A stretch of 64,000 nt of DNA. Source: Thermomicrobiales bacterium (GTDB taxonomy: Bacteria > Chloroflexota > Chloroflexia > Thermomicrobiales > CFX8). Made by a program: the position numbers and the translations under genes. The notes under the pieces were generated by a model. The model saw nothing but the letters and a program-made list of their open reading frames with translations, ran no database searches and was not told the DNA's origin. Shown here in pieces: positions 1 through 8,516 of the stretch. The stretch spans positions 558,001 through 622,000 of the forward strand of contig JBAOIG010000005.1 in NCBI GenBank assembly GCA_037045155.1. The letters are read 5' to 3'. Numbering within the stretch: the first letter of the stretch is position 1; every line of letters starts with the position of its first letter.

Positions 1-300
1 CTCGGGCTCGGCCCGTTGGCGACGCTCTTCAGAGTAACGCTTCCGCTCGCATTCCCGGGTATTGCGGCCGGCGCGATGCTGGTATTCCTCAATGTCGGGA
101 AGGAGTTGACGATGACCCTGCTTCTCCACCCGACCGGCAAGCGCACCCTGTCGACCGCGCTATGGAACACGACGAACGGCGAGGTACTGGACTTCAGCAC
201 TGCTGCGCCATATGCGATCGCGCTAGTCGTGATCACGGCGATCCCCGCCTGGGTGCTGGTTCGCCACAGCCTGAATCCGCCGCGACGACCCGGGGAATAG
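1..300 (+). CDS. ABC transporter permease, C-terminal end (probably iron(III) type), partial
   Basis: The reading frame is open from the first base of the window, so the 5' part of the gene lies outside it. The visible 99 residues hold the last half of the permease EAA loop (consensus-like VTLPLAFPGIAAG), which docks on the ATPase, followed by two hydrophobic membrane segments and a short basic tail. The layout and the KELTMTLLL stretch resemble binding-protein-dependent inner-membrane permeases of the FbpB/iron(III) or thiamine type. The iron assignment is inference, weakly supported by the ferritin-like gene close by. The protein would sit in the cytoplasmic membrane. Confidence 0.75.
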   Translation, partial: LGLGPLATLFRVTLPLAFPGIAAGAMLVFLNVGKELTMTLLLHPTGKRTLSTALWNTTNGEVLDFSTAAPYAIALVVITAIPAWVLVRHSLNPPRRPGE

Positions 301-402
301 GTATGGTTGACAGGATGTCAATCTCACCCGAGCGAGTAAGATAGAGCAAGTCATTCGCTCGACACGCCACGGCCAGCCCATGAGATGAGAGGACGCGCGA
401 CG

Positions 403-849
403 ATGCAGCAACGGCTACCGGCGCCGCTTGGCTCCGAACAACGGCCAGACGTCGTCGTCCTATCGCCAGGAACGAGGCCGGCCGCGCCAGCATCTCCTGT
501 TCTGCGGCTTGCGCTGCAGATGGCGCCAGACGTTCTCCGGGCGCTCGAGCGCTCTCGGTCGCAAAAGCAGACCCTCGCGCCGGCCATGCCTGCTCCGCGC
601 ACTACCGTCCATGGGATGAGCATGTCGGAGGTCGAGCTGGATATTCGCTTGCCGCTCGTCCGGCGGGTCGTCGTCCGTAAGGCGAGCACCTGGGCAGCCG
701 ACCTGCCCGTCGTGACACCCGCCCCCCGACGAGGCGGGCGGCTACGACGCATTGGCATGCTCAGCATCGGCGCGTTCGCCGCCGCAACGATCGGCGTCGT
801 CGCGAATCGGGCGAGCGGGCTGGTCGGGCCAGGCTGGCGAAGAAGCTAG
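403..849 (+). CDS. Hypothetical protein with C-terminal membrane anchor
   Basis: This 148-residue protein matches no family I recognise. I place the start at the ATG at 403 because an AGAGGA ribosome-binding site sits about ten bases before it; an upstream in-frame ATG at 385 has no such site. The protein is rich in Arg, Pro and Ala, has no N-terminal signal, and ends in one hydrophobic stretch (GMLSIGAFAAATIGVVA) followed by a short basic tail, which looks like a tail anchor. It lies between the permease end and the convergent ferritin-like gene. High-GC DNA readily produces long open frames, so that it is a real gene is likely but not certain. Confidence 0.45.
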   Translation: MQQRLPAPLGSEQRPDVVVLSPGTRPAAPASPVLRLALQMAPDVLRALERSRSQKQTLAPAMPAPRTTVHGMSMSEVELDIRLPLVRRVVVRKASTWAADLPVVTPAPRRGGRLRRIGMLSIGAFAAATIGVVANRASGLVGPGWRRS

Positions 850-894
850 CCGGATCCAGCGAACATACGAATCGGAACGACCGGCGACTGCCAG

Positions 895-1347
895 CTAGAT
901 CTGACTGGTGTTGGTAGTCAGATCAAGGAGCTTGGCCGTCTCCTCGCGGTGATTCGTCTCATCGAGTATCTGGTCTTCGAGCTGGACCTTCAAGCCCGTA
1001 TCGCCAAGATCCTCCGCCTGCCGGATTCGCTGGTTATAGTCCTCAATTGCCTGCGTCTCCGCCTTCAGCACCTCCTCCAGAAGTCCACGGTTGGAATCCG
1101 GGACGACGACCGGGTTCGGCCTGGTGGTTGGCGTGCCGCCGAGCGCGGCGATCTTGTTCGACAGAAATCTGGCATGACCGAGCTCATCGGGGATCTCGGC
1201 CTCGAAAAACTCGACGAGCGCCGTGCGATGGATCCCCCTGGCAACCGCGGCATAGGTGGTGTACTGAATCACTGCCGCGAGCTCGCCGGCGAGGTCGCTG
1301 TTCAGTCCATCGATCAGGGTCTGTGTCGTGGTGGTGTGTGTCATCAT
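895..1347 (-). CDS. Ferritin-like diiron protein (bacterioferritin/DPS-like)
   Basis: A 150-residue four-helix-bundle protein of the ferritin-like superfamily. It carries the two ExxH diiron motifs, Glu55-x-x-His58 and Glu130-x-x-His133, plus the matching single glutamates near residues 22 and 97-102. The likely role is iron storage or iron/peroxide detoxification in the cytoplasm. The start is the first ATG of a tandem ATGATG at 1347-1342, preceded by GGGAGGACACCACC; a longer upstream frame has no ribosome-binding site and looks like spurious Arg-rich translation. It is shorter than classical bacterioferritin, and no heme-ligand Met can be assigned. The next gene starts 122 bases away on the other strand, so the two probably share a promoter region. 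Confidence 0.85.
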   Translation of the reverse strand: MMTHTTTTQTLIDGLNSDLAGELAAVIQYTTYAAVARGIHRTALVEFFEAEIPDELGHARFLSNKIAALGGTPTTRPNPVVVPDSNRGLLEEVLKAETQAIEDYNQRIRQAEDLGDTGLKVQLEDQILDETNHREETAKLLDLTTNTSQI

Positions 1348-1469
1348 GGTGGTGTCCTCCCTGACGATTCGAGATGTTCCTGTCGACTGAGAGGCAAGAT
1401 CGGTGCCGTCGTCCGCTGCGGTATCCTTGCGATGTCCGCGCCGATCGCCCGAAACCGGAGAGCCTGCCC

Positions 1470-1658
1470 GTGCCACCCACCGAAACCGACGTCGTGGAGC
1501 CAGCCCCACCAGCTGAGCCGGCCGATACTTGGGGTGATTTCGATGAGAGCGGCGAGGACGAGATCCCGCGCGCGGTGCTCTATATCATCGCCGGCCTGCT
1601 CATCCTCGCCTTCACGCTCTACCTCGTCGTCGGTGGCGGTCACAACCATTTTCACTAG
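1470..1658 (+). CDS. Small single-pass membrane protein
   Basis: A 62-residue protein with a Pro/Glu/Asp-rich N terminus of about 35 residues, one transmembrane segment (AVLYIIAGLLILAFTLYLVVG), and a short tail ending GGHNHFH. The start is the GTG at 1470, preceded by GGAGAG seven bases upstream. An upstream in-frame ATG (1374) would add Arg-rich sequence and has no ribosome-binding site. The His-containing tail could bind a metal, but that is speculation. It is divergent from the ferritin-like gene. Confidence 0.6.
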   Translation: MPPTETDVVEPAPPAEPADTWGDFDESGEDEIPRAVLYIIAGLLILAFTLYLVVGGGHNHFH

Positions 1659-1764
1659 CGATGGAGTGAGGGCCCGGACGCCGGATCGACTCACGCTGGC
1701 TCTCCTGAAGTCGGAAGGCAGGGTAAGAACTACCCCACGTCCAACTCGCCGAAAGGAATAGCCC

Positions 1765-2628
1765 ATGCCACAACCCCTTCGCGTTGGGATCTGCACCGAC
1801 CAGAACATGCCCTGGAACGAATCGGTCGAACGATGGCGCTATCTGGAGGCGCTGGGATTCGATAGTCTCTGGCTCTGCGACCATCTGATCCAGCCGAGCA
1901 ACCCCGCGAATCCGTACTTTGAGGGCTCGACGCTGCTCGCGGCGCTAGCGACAGCGACAGAGCGCGCGCGGATCGGGGTTCTCGTCTGGAGCAATACCTT
2001 TCGCCATCCGTCGCTGCTGGCGAAGGAATCAATGACGATCGACCATATCTCGAACGGTCGGCTGGAGGTCGGGATCGGCGCTGGCTGGTATGTCCCCGAA
2101 CATGAGAAGTTCGGTCTGGCGTTTCCGGCCGCGGGCGAGCGAGTCGACCGGTTCCGCGAAGCCGTCCAGATCATCGACAGCCTGCTGCGCAACGAGACGA
2201 CGACATTCCACGGCCAGTATTATCAGCTCGAAGATGCGCCAACTATCCCGTTGCCAATCCAGCGACCCCGCCCGCCACTGACGATCGGAGCGAAGCAGAC
2301 GCGGATGCTCCGCATATGCGCCGAGTTTGCTGATCGCTGGAACTCGTCTGGCTCGGCCGCTGAGCTGGGCGAACGCAATCGGATTCTCGACGAACATTGC
2401 GCAGATATCGGCCGCGATCCGGACGAGATCATCCGTTCGCTCTATGGCTGGGCGGCAGTTATGTCCGCCGATCCCTGGGATTCGGTAGACGCCTTTGAGC
2501 AGGTAGTCGGCGAGTACCGCGAGGTGGGGATCAATGAATTGATCATCGACCAGCCAAAGCGCAATCGCTTCGACGTTCTGGAGCGGGTGGCGACCGACGT
2601 GCTGCCACGACTGCGCGCCGGAGGATAG
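1765..2628 (+). CDS. LLM-class flavin/F420-dependent oxidoreductase
   Basis: A 287-residue protein of the luciferase-like monooxygenase (bacterial luciferase/F420) superfamily, a TIM barrel. Recognisable blocks are the N-terminal LEALGFDSLWLCDH strand-loop, the central MTIDHISNGRLEVGIGAGW block typical of the family, and the ending DVLPRLR. The substrate cannot be read from sequence. F420 rather than FMN is likely by analogy with actinobacterial and Chloroflexota members. The start ATG has AAGGAATAGCCC in front. It ends seven bases from the convergent mrpG and seems to be a single-gene unit. Confidence 0.85.
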   Translation: MPQPLRVGICTDQNMPWNESVERWRYLEALGFDSLWLCDHLIQPSNPANPYFEGSTLLAALATATERARIGVLVWSNTFRHPSLLAKESMTIDHISNGRLEVGIGAGWYVPEHEKFGLAFPAAGERVDRFREAVQIIDSLLRNETTTFHGQYYQLEDAPTIPLPIQRPRPPLTIGAKQTRMLRICAEFADRWNSSGSAAELGERNRILDEHCADIGRDPDEIIRSLYGWAAVMSADPWDSVDAFEQVVGEYREVGINELIIDQPKRNRFDVLERVATDVLPRLRAGG

Positions 2629-2635
2629 ATCGGGT

Positions 2636-3010
2636 TCAGCGGCGCGCGCGAGGTCGCCGCAACCCCTGCCGGCCAGTCGGGATAGCCCAGCCATCACCGG
2701 TCATCGGGTCTGGCTCGCCGACTGCCGCGCGATCCTCAGCATGCCGCTCGGCACGCGCGATCGCGTGAGCAGAGACCGGGGCGGTCAGGAGCATGAAGCC
2801 GAGAACGAGCGAACCGCGCATCAGGATTGTGCTGCCTCCGATCCCGGCGGCGATGAGTAACGGCCCAACGCCGAGCGCTGTCGCAATGCTGGCCGCGTGC
2901 AAGCTGCGGAACAGATCGGGCATGCGCAACACACCGAAGACCGAGATCGTCAGCACCACCAGCCCGAGGACGACGAGCACGTCAGCCAGCCAGGGAAGAA
3001 GCGCCGCCAT
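2636..3010 (-). CDS. mrpG: Mrp Na+/H+ antiporter subunit G
   Basis: A 124-residue protein with three hydrophobic segments and the family pattern VFGVLRMPDLFRSLHAAS. It belongs to the MnhG/PhaG family, the last small membrane subunit of the Mrp multi-subunit cation/proton antiporter. Its ATG overlaps the stop of mrpF by one base (TGATG), which implies translational coupling. The C-terminal 30 residues are charged and probably cytoplasmic. It is the last gene of the seven-gene operon and ends close to the convergent LLM gene. Confidence 0.93.
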   Translation of the reverse strand: MAALLPWLADVLVVLGLVVLTISVFGVLRMPDLFRSLHAASIATALGVGPLLIAAGIGGSTILMRGSLVLGFMLLTAPVSAHAIARAERHAEDRAAVGEPDPMTGDGWAIPTGRQGLRRPRARR

Positions 3011-3276
3011 CAGAAGACCCGTCCTTCCCGGTGGTAGCGAGCCGCCGCCAGTGTGCCAATAAACGCCAGCAACGCCAGCATCAGCGCAGCATCGAGGTAG
3101 TTGGCCGAGTGCCGGCCGCCCGCGTAGAGCGCCAGAAGCGCGATCAGCAGCGTCGTGACGAGCTCCAGCGCCAGGACCCGCACCAGCAGTGTGCCGGCCC
3201 GGAGTGTCAGCACGACCCCGACGCCGATCAGAATCGCCATCCAGAGTGTCGCGAGATTGAAGACAATCCCATGCAT
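3010..3276 (-). CDS. mrpF: Mrp Na+/H+ antiporter subunit F
   Basis: An 88-residue membrane protein with three transmembrane segments, matching MnhF/PhaF in size and in the pattern RVLALELVTTLLIALL. The start is the ATG at 3276, preceded by a near-perfect AAAGGAGGGG site; a longer upstream frame has no support. It sits 25 bases after mrpE and overlaps mrpG by one base. As one of the small subunits it is needed for assembly of the active antiporter complex. Confidence 0.92.
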   Translation of the reverse strand: MHGIVFNLATLWMAILIGVGVVLTLRAGTLLVRVLALELVTTLLIALLALYAGGRHSANYLDAALMLALLAFIGTLAAARYHREGRVF

Positions 3277-3301
3277 CAGCCCCTCCTTTGAACGACTCGC
3301 C

Positions 3302-3784
3302 TCACGGAAAGACGTGGCGCTGGTAGCGCTCGTAAAATCGATCGAGCGACGATCGGAAGGCGTCCGGATCGGCCGCGTCAAGAACGTGGAATATCATGAC
3401 ACCGCGCTCCTCGTCGATCTCGACCATCGCCGAGCCAGGGATGAGCGTCGTTAGCCAGGTGGTGACGATGATTCCATTCGTTGTCCGAACGCCAACGGCC
3501 ACCTCGACATAACCAGGCGACGCAGCTCGTCGGTCCAGCACGATCGCCGACACATCCCAGGTGGCGATAACGATCTCGCGCAGGGCAGCGACGGCAAACG
3601 GCCCGAACCACAGGACTCGTCGTCCCATGTCGTCTGACGGCCCATTCGATCGAACGACGCGAAACATCCAGAGCAGGGTGGCCGAGAGAATCAGACCGAT
3701 CAACAGATCTCCGACGCTCACCTGTCCAAGCGCCATGAGCCAGACGGCGGTCAGCAGCACAAACCACAGCAGAACCCGGCTCAT
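3302..3784 (-). CDS. mrpE: Mrp Na+/H+ antiporter subunit E
   Basis: A 160-residue protein of the MnhE/PhaE family. Two N-terminal hydrophobic segments lead to a third around AVAALREIVIATWDVS, and then to a soluble C-terminal part with the family pattern TTWLTTLIPGSAMVEID. Its start overlaps the mrpD stop by four bases (ATGA). It is a membrane accessory subunit of the Mrp antiporter, which exchanges cytoplasmic Na+ or other cations for H+. Confidence 0.92.
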   Translation of the reverse strand: MSRVLLWFVLLTAVWLMALGQVSVGDLLIGLILSATLLWMFRVVRSNGPSDDMGRRVLWFGPFAVAALREIVIATWDVSAIVLDRRAASPGYVEVAVGVRTTNGIIVTTWLTTLIPGSAMVEIDEERGVMIFHVLDAADPDAFRSSLDRFYERYQRHVFP

Positions 3785-5166
3785 GCGCCGCCCCCAGTCA
3801 GGACTGCAGCGGCACGAGCGCTGAGAGCCAGCAGCGGCTCCGGCCAGATCCCGACCGCGACGATGCAGGCCGCTAGCGCGAGCACCATCAGGCGACTGCT
3901 GAGGGGGCTAGCCAGTCCTTCCTCGGGTCGCGCCCAGTAGTCTCGCTGGTACAGCAAGAACATGTAGAGCAGCGAAAGCGAGCCGCCAACGATCACCAGA
4001 ACGACGAGCGTGATATTCCCGTGGGCGATCGTGGCTCGCAACAAGCCAAGCTTGCCGAAGAAGCCGGCAGTGGGAGGAACACCAGCGACGCTGAAGGCCG
4101 CGAGAGCGAACGACGCCCCGACCAACCAACCACGGAGGCCGATCGTCAGGAACAGTGTCAGCTTGTTCAACGCATTGATCAGCGCATAGAGAACGGCGAT
4201 CTCCAGGCCGATCTTGCCGCCGATGCCGATGGCGACAAGGATGTAGCCGGCCTGGCCAATGGCTGACCAGGCGACGACCTCCCTTGCGGTGCGAGCGCCG
4301 ATCGCCTGAATCGCGCCATACAGGATGCCCAGGCTCCCAAGCACGATGATGCCTCCGGAGGTCATAGCGAGCTCACGCGGCATCAGTCCCGCCCCGAACC
4401 GCAGCAATCCGTAGCTACCGATGTTCGCCAGCGCGCCGCTGAGGATTGCGGCCACGGCCGGCCATGTGTCGCGATAGACGAGCGGCACCCAGGTGTGGAA
4501 CGGGAACAGCCCGAGCTTCAGCCCGAAGGCGATGAAGATCAGGACGGCGACTGGAAGCACCGATCCGGTCGGAGCGGCGGCTACTCGAATCGCGACGGTA
4601 TCCATATCGAGAGAGCCGGTGATGTGATACAGCGAGGCGATACCCGAGAGGAACACGACCGATCCGAGCACGTTCACCAGAGTGAACGTCAGCGCCGCCC
4701 GAACCTGGCGATCTTCGGTGCCATAGCTGGCCAGCACGAACGACGAGATCATCGCGATCTCGAAGAAGACGTAGAAATTGAAGATGTCGCCCGCCAGAAA
4801 TATCCCCGTCAGGCCGGTTGCCATGAACAGCACCAGCTCGGGTAGCGCACGCTCGTGAACGCGGCCAAACACCTCGAAGGCGAGCGCGACCAGCAACACC
4901 GCGATCGAAACGAGCGCGAACGCCACTCCCAACGCATCGGCACGCAGCCGGATGCCGACACCCGGGCCCCAGTTACCGGCGAACATCTCGATCGACCCCG
5001 AGCGCCAGACACGAGTGGCAAGCCAGACCCACGCCGTCAGGCTTGCGCCCAACGCGGCAACAGCCGCCAGCCCGACCGAGCGACGCCGGCCGTCGAGCGG
5101 CGCCAGCACCAACGCCGAAAACCAGGCGATGCCGAGCGGCAAGAGTAGCAGCGCCCCGTCACTCAT
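3781..5166 (-). CDS. mrpD: Mrp Na+/H+ antiporter subunit D
   Basis: A 461-residue polytopic membrane protein of the proton-translocating NADH-quinone oxidoreductase/MrpD (NuoN/M-like) family with about 14 predicted membrane spans. Visible family signatures are FNFYVFFEIAMISSF, with the conserved Glu in a membrane helix, GLFPFHTWVPLVY, with the helix-7-type Lys/His region, and AGVPPTAGFFGK. Together with MrpA it forms the ion-transporting core. Both ends overlap its neighbours by four bases (mrpC before, mrpE after), so the operon is tightly coupled. Confidence 0.95.
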   Translation of the reverse strand: MSDGALLLLPLGIAWFSALVLAPLDGRRRSVGLAAVAALGASLTAWVWLATRVWRSGSIEMFAGNWGPGVGIRLRADALGVAFALVSIAVLLVALAFEVFGRVHERALPELVLFMATGLTGIFLAGDIFNFYVFFEIAMISSFVLASYGTEDRQVRAALTFTLVNVLGSVVFLSGIASLYHITGSLDMDTVAIRVAAAPTGSVLPVAVLIFIAFGLKLGLFPFHTWVPLVYRDTWPAVAAILSGALANIGSYGLLRFGAGLMPRELAMTSGGIIVLGSLGILYGAIQAIGARTAREVVAWSAIGQAGYILVAIGIGGKIGLEIAVLYALINALNKLTLFLTIGLRGWLVGASFALAAFSVAGVPPTAGFFGKLGLLRATIAHGNITLVVLVIVGGSLSLLYMFLLYQRDYWARPEEGLASPLSSRLMVLALAACIVAVGIWPEPLLALSARAAAVLTGGGA

Positions 5167-5525
5167 CCGGCCTCCGGATCATCGATGCCGGACTCGGCTC
5201 GCGACGCGCTGGACACTGGATCAACTGGCCTTGCGCCATGATAGATCCGATAGATCAGCCCGAGCAGCACGGCTGTCGTGCCGAAGGTGATGACAATCGC
5301 AGTGAGGACCAGCGCTTGCACCAGCGGGTCGCTCACGTGGCTGCCGGGTTCGATCGGGTAGATCGGCTCCAACCCCCGGCTGAGCCCGGCCGCGATGATG
5401 AACAGGTTGATCGCGTTCGAGATCAGGATCACCCCGCCGACGACCCGGATGAGATCGCGTTTCATAAGCAGGAACGCGCCCGAGCCGAACAGCGCCCCGA
5501 TCCCGATCGCCATCGCCAGGATCAC
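5163..5525 (-). CDS. mrpC: Mrp Na+/H+ antiporter subunit C
   Basis: A 120-residue NuoK-like membrane protein (MnhC family) with three hydrophobic segments and the conserved pattern LIRVVGGVILISNAINLFI. It includes the loop DPLVQALVLTAIVITFG, diagnostic of MrpC and of NuoK-type subunits. Overlaps of four bases with mrpB and mrpD are both ATGA-type. The C-terminal tail after the last helix is polar and variable. Confidence 0.94.
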   Translation of the reverse strand: MILAMAIGIGALFGSGAFLLMKRDLIRVVGGVILISNAINLFIIAAGLSRGLEPIYPIEPGSHVSDPLVQALVLTAIVITFGTTAVLLGLIYRIYHGARPVDPVSSASRAESGIDDPEAG

Positions 5526-5965
5526 GATCCTTCTCCCTCTACGCCGATCCCGCCGATCAACCCGAGCACCGAGACAACGAACCCGAAGACGACCATGAAC
5601 ACAGCTACATCGAACAGCACCGCCGTATGCATCGCGAGCAGACCGACGTGTGCCACATGTTCACCTGCCCGCGGATAATGCGTCAGGATGGGGTCGCCAA
5701 GCAGAACCGGGACGAACGCGGTCAGCAACCCCAGTAGCAAACCGCCGAACGTGAGCCACGGCGCGTAGTGAAGCACGGGGAAGCGATCGATCAACTCGCG
5801 CGGACCGAAGGCGAGAAACTGGAGCACCACCGCCGCGCCGGCAATCACGCCAGCGCTGAAGCCATCCCCGGCGCTTGCGTAGCCCTTCACGAGGAAGGCG
5901 ACGGCAGTCACCAGCGTCGGCAGCAGGATCAGTCGAGCAACCCCCCGAACCAGCAACGTGCTCAT
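5522..5965 (-). CDS. mrpB: Mrp Na+/H+ antiporter subunit B
   Basis: A 147-residue MnhB-family membrane protein with four hydrophobic segments. It shows the diagnostic GDGFSAGVIAGAAVVLQFLAFG block and the C-terminal FDVAVFMVVFGFVVSVLGLI segment. It overlaps the mrpA stop by four bases. Mrp systems usually need all seven subunits for activity, and all seven are present here in the canonical order. Confidence 0.94.
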   Translation of the reverse strand: MSTLLVRGVARLILLPTLVTAVAFLVKGYASAGDGFSAGVIAGAAVVLQFLAFGPRELIDRFPVLHYAPWLTFGGLLLGLLTAFVPVLLGDPILTHYPRAGEHVAHVGLLAMHTAVLFDVAVFMVVFGFVVSVLGLIGGIGVEGEGS

Positions 5966-8265
5966 CGTCGCTCCGTCCGCGCCCGGGTGGCGAAGAGCGT
6001 CAGTGTGCCCAGGAGCGCGACCGCGATCACGGTGATCTCACCCATCGTATCGAGACCACGGAAATCGGCCAGAATCGCCGTCACGACATCAGCCGCATGC
6101 GCCGAGGGCGCGAGGTTCAGGTGTTCGCGCGCCATCGTCGCATCGGGCGCGGGGCGGGACAGGACACCCCAGGCGACGATGAAGGCAAACGCCGCAGCCA
6201 GAACGCCGACGACCCAGCTCCCACGACGCTGACGCTCCCGCTCGGCCGTCCGATGTTGCACGCTATCTCTGGGTAGCAGGCTGATTACCCCAAGCAGAAG
6301 CAGGGTCATTACCGTCTCGATCAGAACGGCGACGATGGCGACATCCGGCGCGCCTATGAAGCTGAACACTGCCGACATCGAGTAGCCGACGGCCGAGAGC
6401 GCCAACACAAGCGATAGCCGTCCACGCGCTCGCGTCGCGACCACGCCGGAAAGTCCCGCCAGCACGAGGAAGAGGACGAGCGGCCAGTCGGTGACCGGCA
6501 ACCCTCCGACGTGAAACGTCGGCCAGGGTGGCGCGAACACGATCGTGATGCCGACAAGGGCGGCAGCGCCGACAAAGATCGTGCCGATACGCTGCTGCAG
6601 TGTCTGCACCTCATAGACGTGCATCCGCCGTGACAGAAGATAGAGTCCGCGAACGAGTCGCGCCGCGGCACGATCTGGCCCAACGTGGCGTGCCCACAAC
6701 GCGATCCGTCGCGGCAGCGGCAGCCAGAATCGCGCGGTCGTCGTCAGTGCCAGGCCGCCGGTCCACGTCGCCAGGGCCATGACGTTGGGGGCATGGAGAT
6801 TCAAGTGGTACTGGAGATCGAGTAATACGGGCGCGCCGGCCATCGTCGATCCCGCCTCGCGGGTGAGGTACACAATGATCCCCGGCACGAGCCCGAAGAC
6901 CAGCACCAACAGGCCAAGCACAACGACAGGCGCAGTGAGCAGCCAGGGGATCGGCCGCGCTGTCGCCCGCCGTGGGCCAGCGAAGATCCCGCTCCAGAAG
7001 CGCCAGGTGTAGGCAAACGTGACGATCGCCCCGGCAACGGCGAGAAACGGCACGATACCTCCGCGTCCGTCCGCGCCGGCAAAGAACACCTCGTCCTTGA
7101 AGAATCCAGCGGTCAACGGCAGGGCCGCCAGCCCCGCCGCGGCCAGCCCGCCGCCGAACGCCAGCAACGGCATCTGCCGGCCCAGCCCGCCGAGATGATC
7201 CAGTCGCACCTCTCCCGTCGCCTCGGTTACCGCGCCAGCAGTCAGAAACAGCGCGCTCTTGATCAGCGCGTGAACCAGGACGTAGACCGCCGCCGCCGCG
7301 ACCTCGCCAAGGCCGAGCAGGACCACAACGTATCCGTATTGCCCAATCGTTGAGTAGGCCAGTAGACGCTTGAGCTCGGGCTGGGCGAGCGCCATGACAC
7401 CGCCAACCGCCATCGAGGAGAACCCGACGACCACCAGCGCATCGAGCAGTCTCGGGCTCAGTGCGAGCAGCGGATGCATCCGACCAAGGAGGAAGACGCC
7501 GGCCGCGACCATCGCCGCCGAATGGAGATAGGCCGAGACCGGCGTCGGCGCAGCCATCGCGCGCGGCAACCAGAAGTGAAACGGCGCCTGGGCACTCTTG
7601 GCCAACGCCGCGATCGCGATCAGCGCCCCGGCGATGGTCACCGTTCTCCCGGCCTGCGCCGTAGCCAGAATTTCCGGCGCCGACGCCGTCCCCAGATCGT
7701 TCAGCAACAGCGCACTGGCAGCTATCAGAAAGATGGCGCTGATGATCGTGACCAACAGCGCGGTCAGCGCGGCGCGGCGAGAGTCGGATCGTTGGTGGTC
7801 AAAGCCGATCAGGTAGTACGACGTGATCGCCGTCAGGTCCCAGAAGATCACGATCAGGATCAGATCCTGGGCCATAACCAGGCCGATCATCGCCGTCATG
7901 AACAGGAGGATCAGCGAAAAGAACCGCGCTCCGCGCTCGGGCCCTGAATGGGTGTGCTTCAGGTGTCGCGGGATATAGCCAGCCGCGAAGATCAGGACAA
8001 GCAGGCCGACCCCGGTCGCCAGCAGCGAGTACATCTTCGCGAGACCATCGGTCGCGAGATTGAGCCGGAGGCCCCATTGAGGCGCCCAGACATAATTCAC
8101 GGACGCGTCCGTCCGCATCATGAGCGTGGCGACGACGGCCAGCGCAGCGGTTGTGATGGCAAGTGGCGCGGCTGCTCGCGGCCAGCGTGCGCCCAATCCC
8201 GTTACCAGGCCGGTCCCGACTGCGCTGATCAACAGCGGCATCAGGATCCGGAGCGCGTCTGGCAC
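5962..8265 (-). CDS. mrpA: Mrp Na+/H+ antiporter subunit A
   Basis: A membrane protein of about 767 residues, the largest Mrp subunit, related to NuoL, with some 20 membrane spans. Signature segments include DLTAITSYYLIGFDHQ, APFHFWLPRAMAAPTPVSAYLHSA (the conserved proton-pathway block) and ALPLTAGFFKDEVFF. The C-terminal 200 residues hold the MrpA-specific extra helices with GAPDVAIVAVLIETVMT. I prefer the GTG start at 8265, which has GGGGAGA eight bases before it. An alternative GTG at 8352 would add 29 polar residues without a good ribosome-binding site. This is the first gene of the operon. Confidence 0.93.
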   Translation of the reverse strand: MPDALRILMPLLISAVGTGLVTGLGARWPRAAAPLAITTAALAVVATLMMRTDASVNYVWAPQWGLRLNLATDGLAKMYSLLATGVGLLVLIFAAGYIPRHLKHTHSGPERGARFFSLILLFMTAMIGLVMAQDLILIVIFWDLTAITSYYLIGFDHQRSDSRRAALTALLVTIISAIFLIAASALLLNDLGTASAPEILATAQAGRTVTIAGALIAIAALAKSAQAPFHFWLPRAMAAPTPVSAYLHSAAMVAAGVFLLGRMHPLLALSPRLLDALVVVGFSSMAVGGVMALAQPELKRLLAYSTIGQYGYVVVLLGLGEVAAAAVYVLVHALIKSALFLTAGAVTEATGEVRLDHLGGLGRQMPLLAFGGGLAAAGLAALPLTAGFFKDEVFFAGADGRGGIVPFLAVAGAIVTFAYTWRFWSGIFAGPRRATARPIPWLLTAPVVVLGLLVLVFGLVPGIIVYLTREAGSTMAGAPVLLDLQYHLNLHAPNVMALATWTGGLALTTTARFWLPLPRRIALWARHVGPDRAAARLVRGLYLLSRRMHVYEVQTLQQRIGTIFVGAAALVGITIVFAPPWPTFHVGGLPVTDWPLVLFLVLAGLSGVVATRARGRLSLVLALSAVGYSMSAVFSFIGAPDVAIVAVLIETVMTLLLLGVISLLPRDSVQHRTAERERQRRGSWVVGVLAAAFAFIVAWGVLSRPAPDATMAREHLNLAPSAHAADVVTAILADFRGLDTMGEITVIAVALLGTLTLFATRARTERR

Positions 8266-8516
8266 TCGTGTCTCCCCACCTGTCCAGAATGGCATCGTCG
8301 TCTGATTGAGCGATCGATGGGATGGTCGCGCGATCGCCAGATTCTCGGACACACTCGCGACAATCGATCATCGGAAGTATAACCACCAACGTCGTCTGGT
8401 AGCCCCGACAGTATCCCCAGCTCCGGCACGTGGACGAGCCATCAGGTGTCGCACAGATCCCGGCAAGGGGCGCCGTTCGCGGCAGCGCGCCTGTAATCAG
8501 ACGCGACAGCCAGGCG

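Noticed and set aside
307..342. Possible promoter with TTGACA at 307-312 before the 403 gene
   Set aside because: The only TAAGAT-like -10 candidate is about 24 bases away, too far for a normal spacer, and nothing fits at 16-18 bases.
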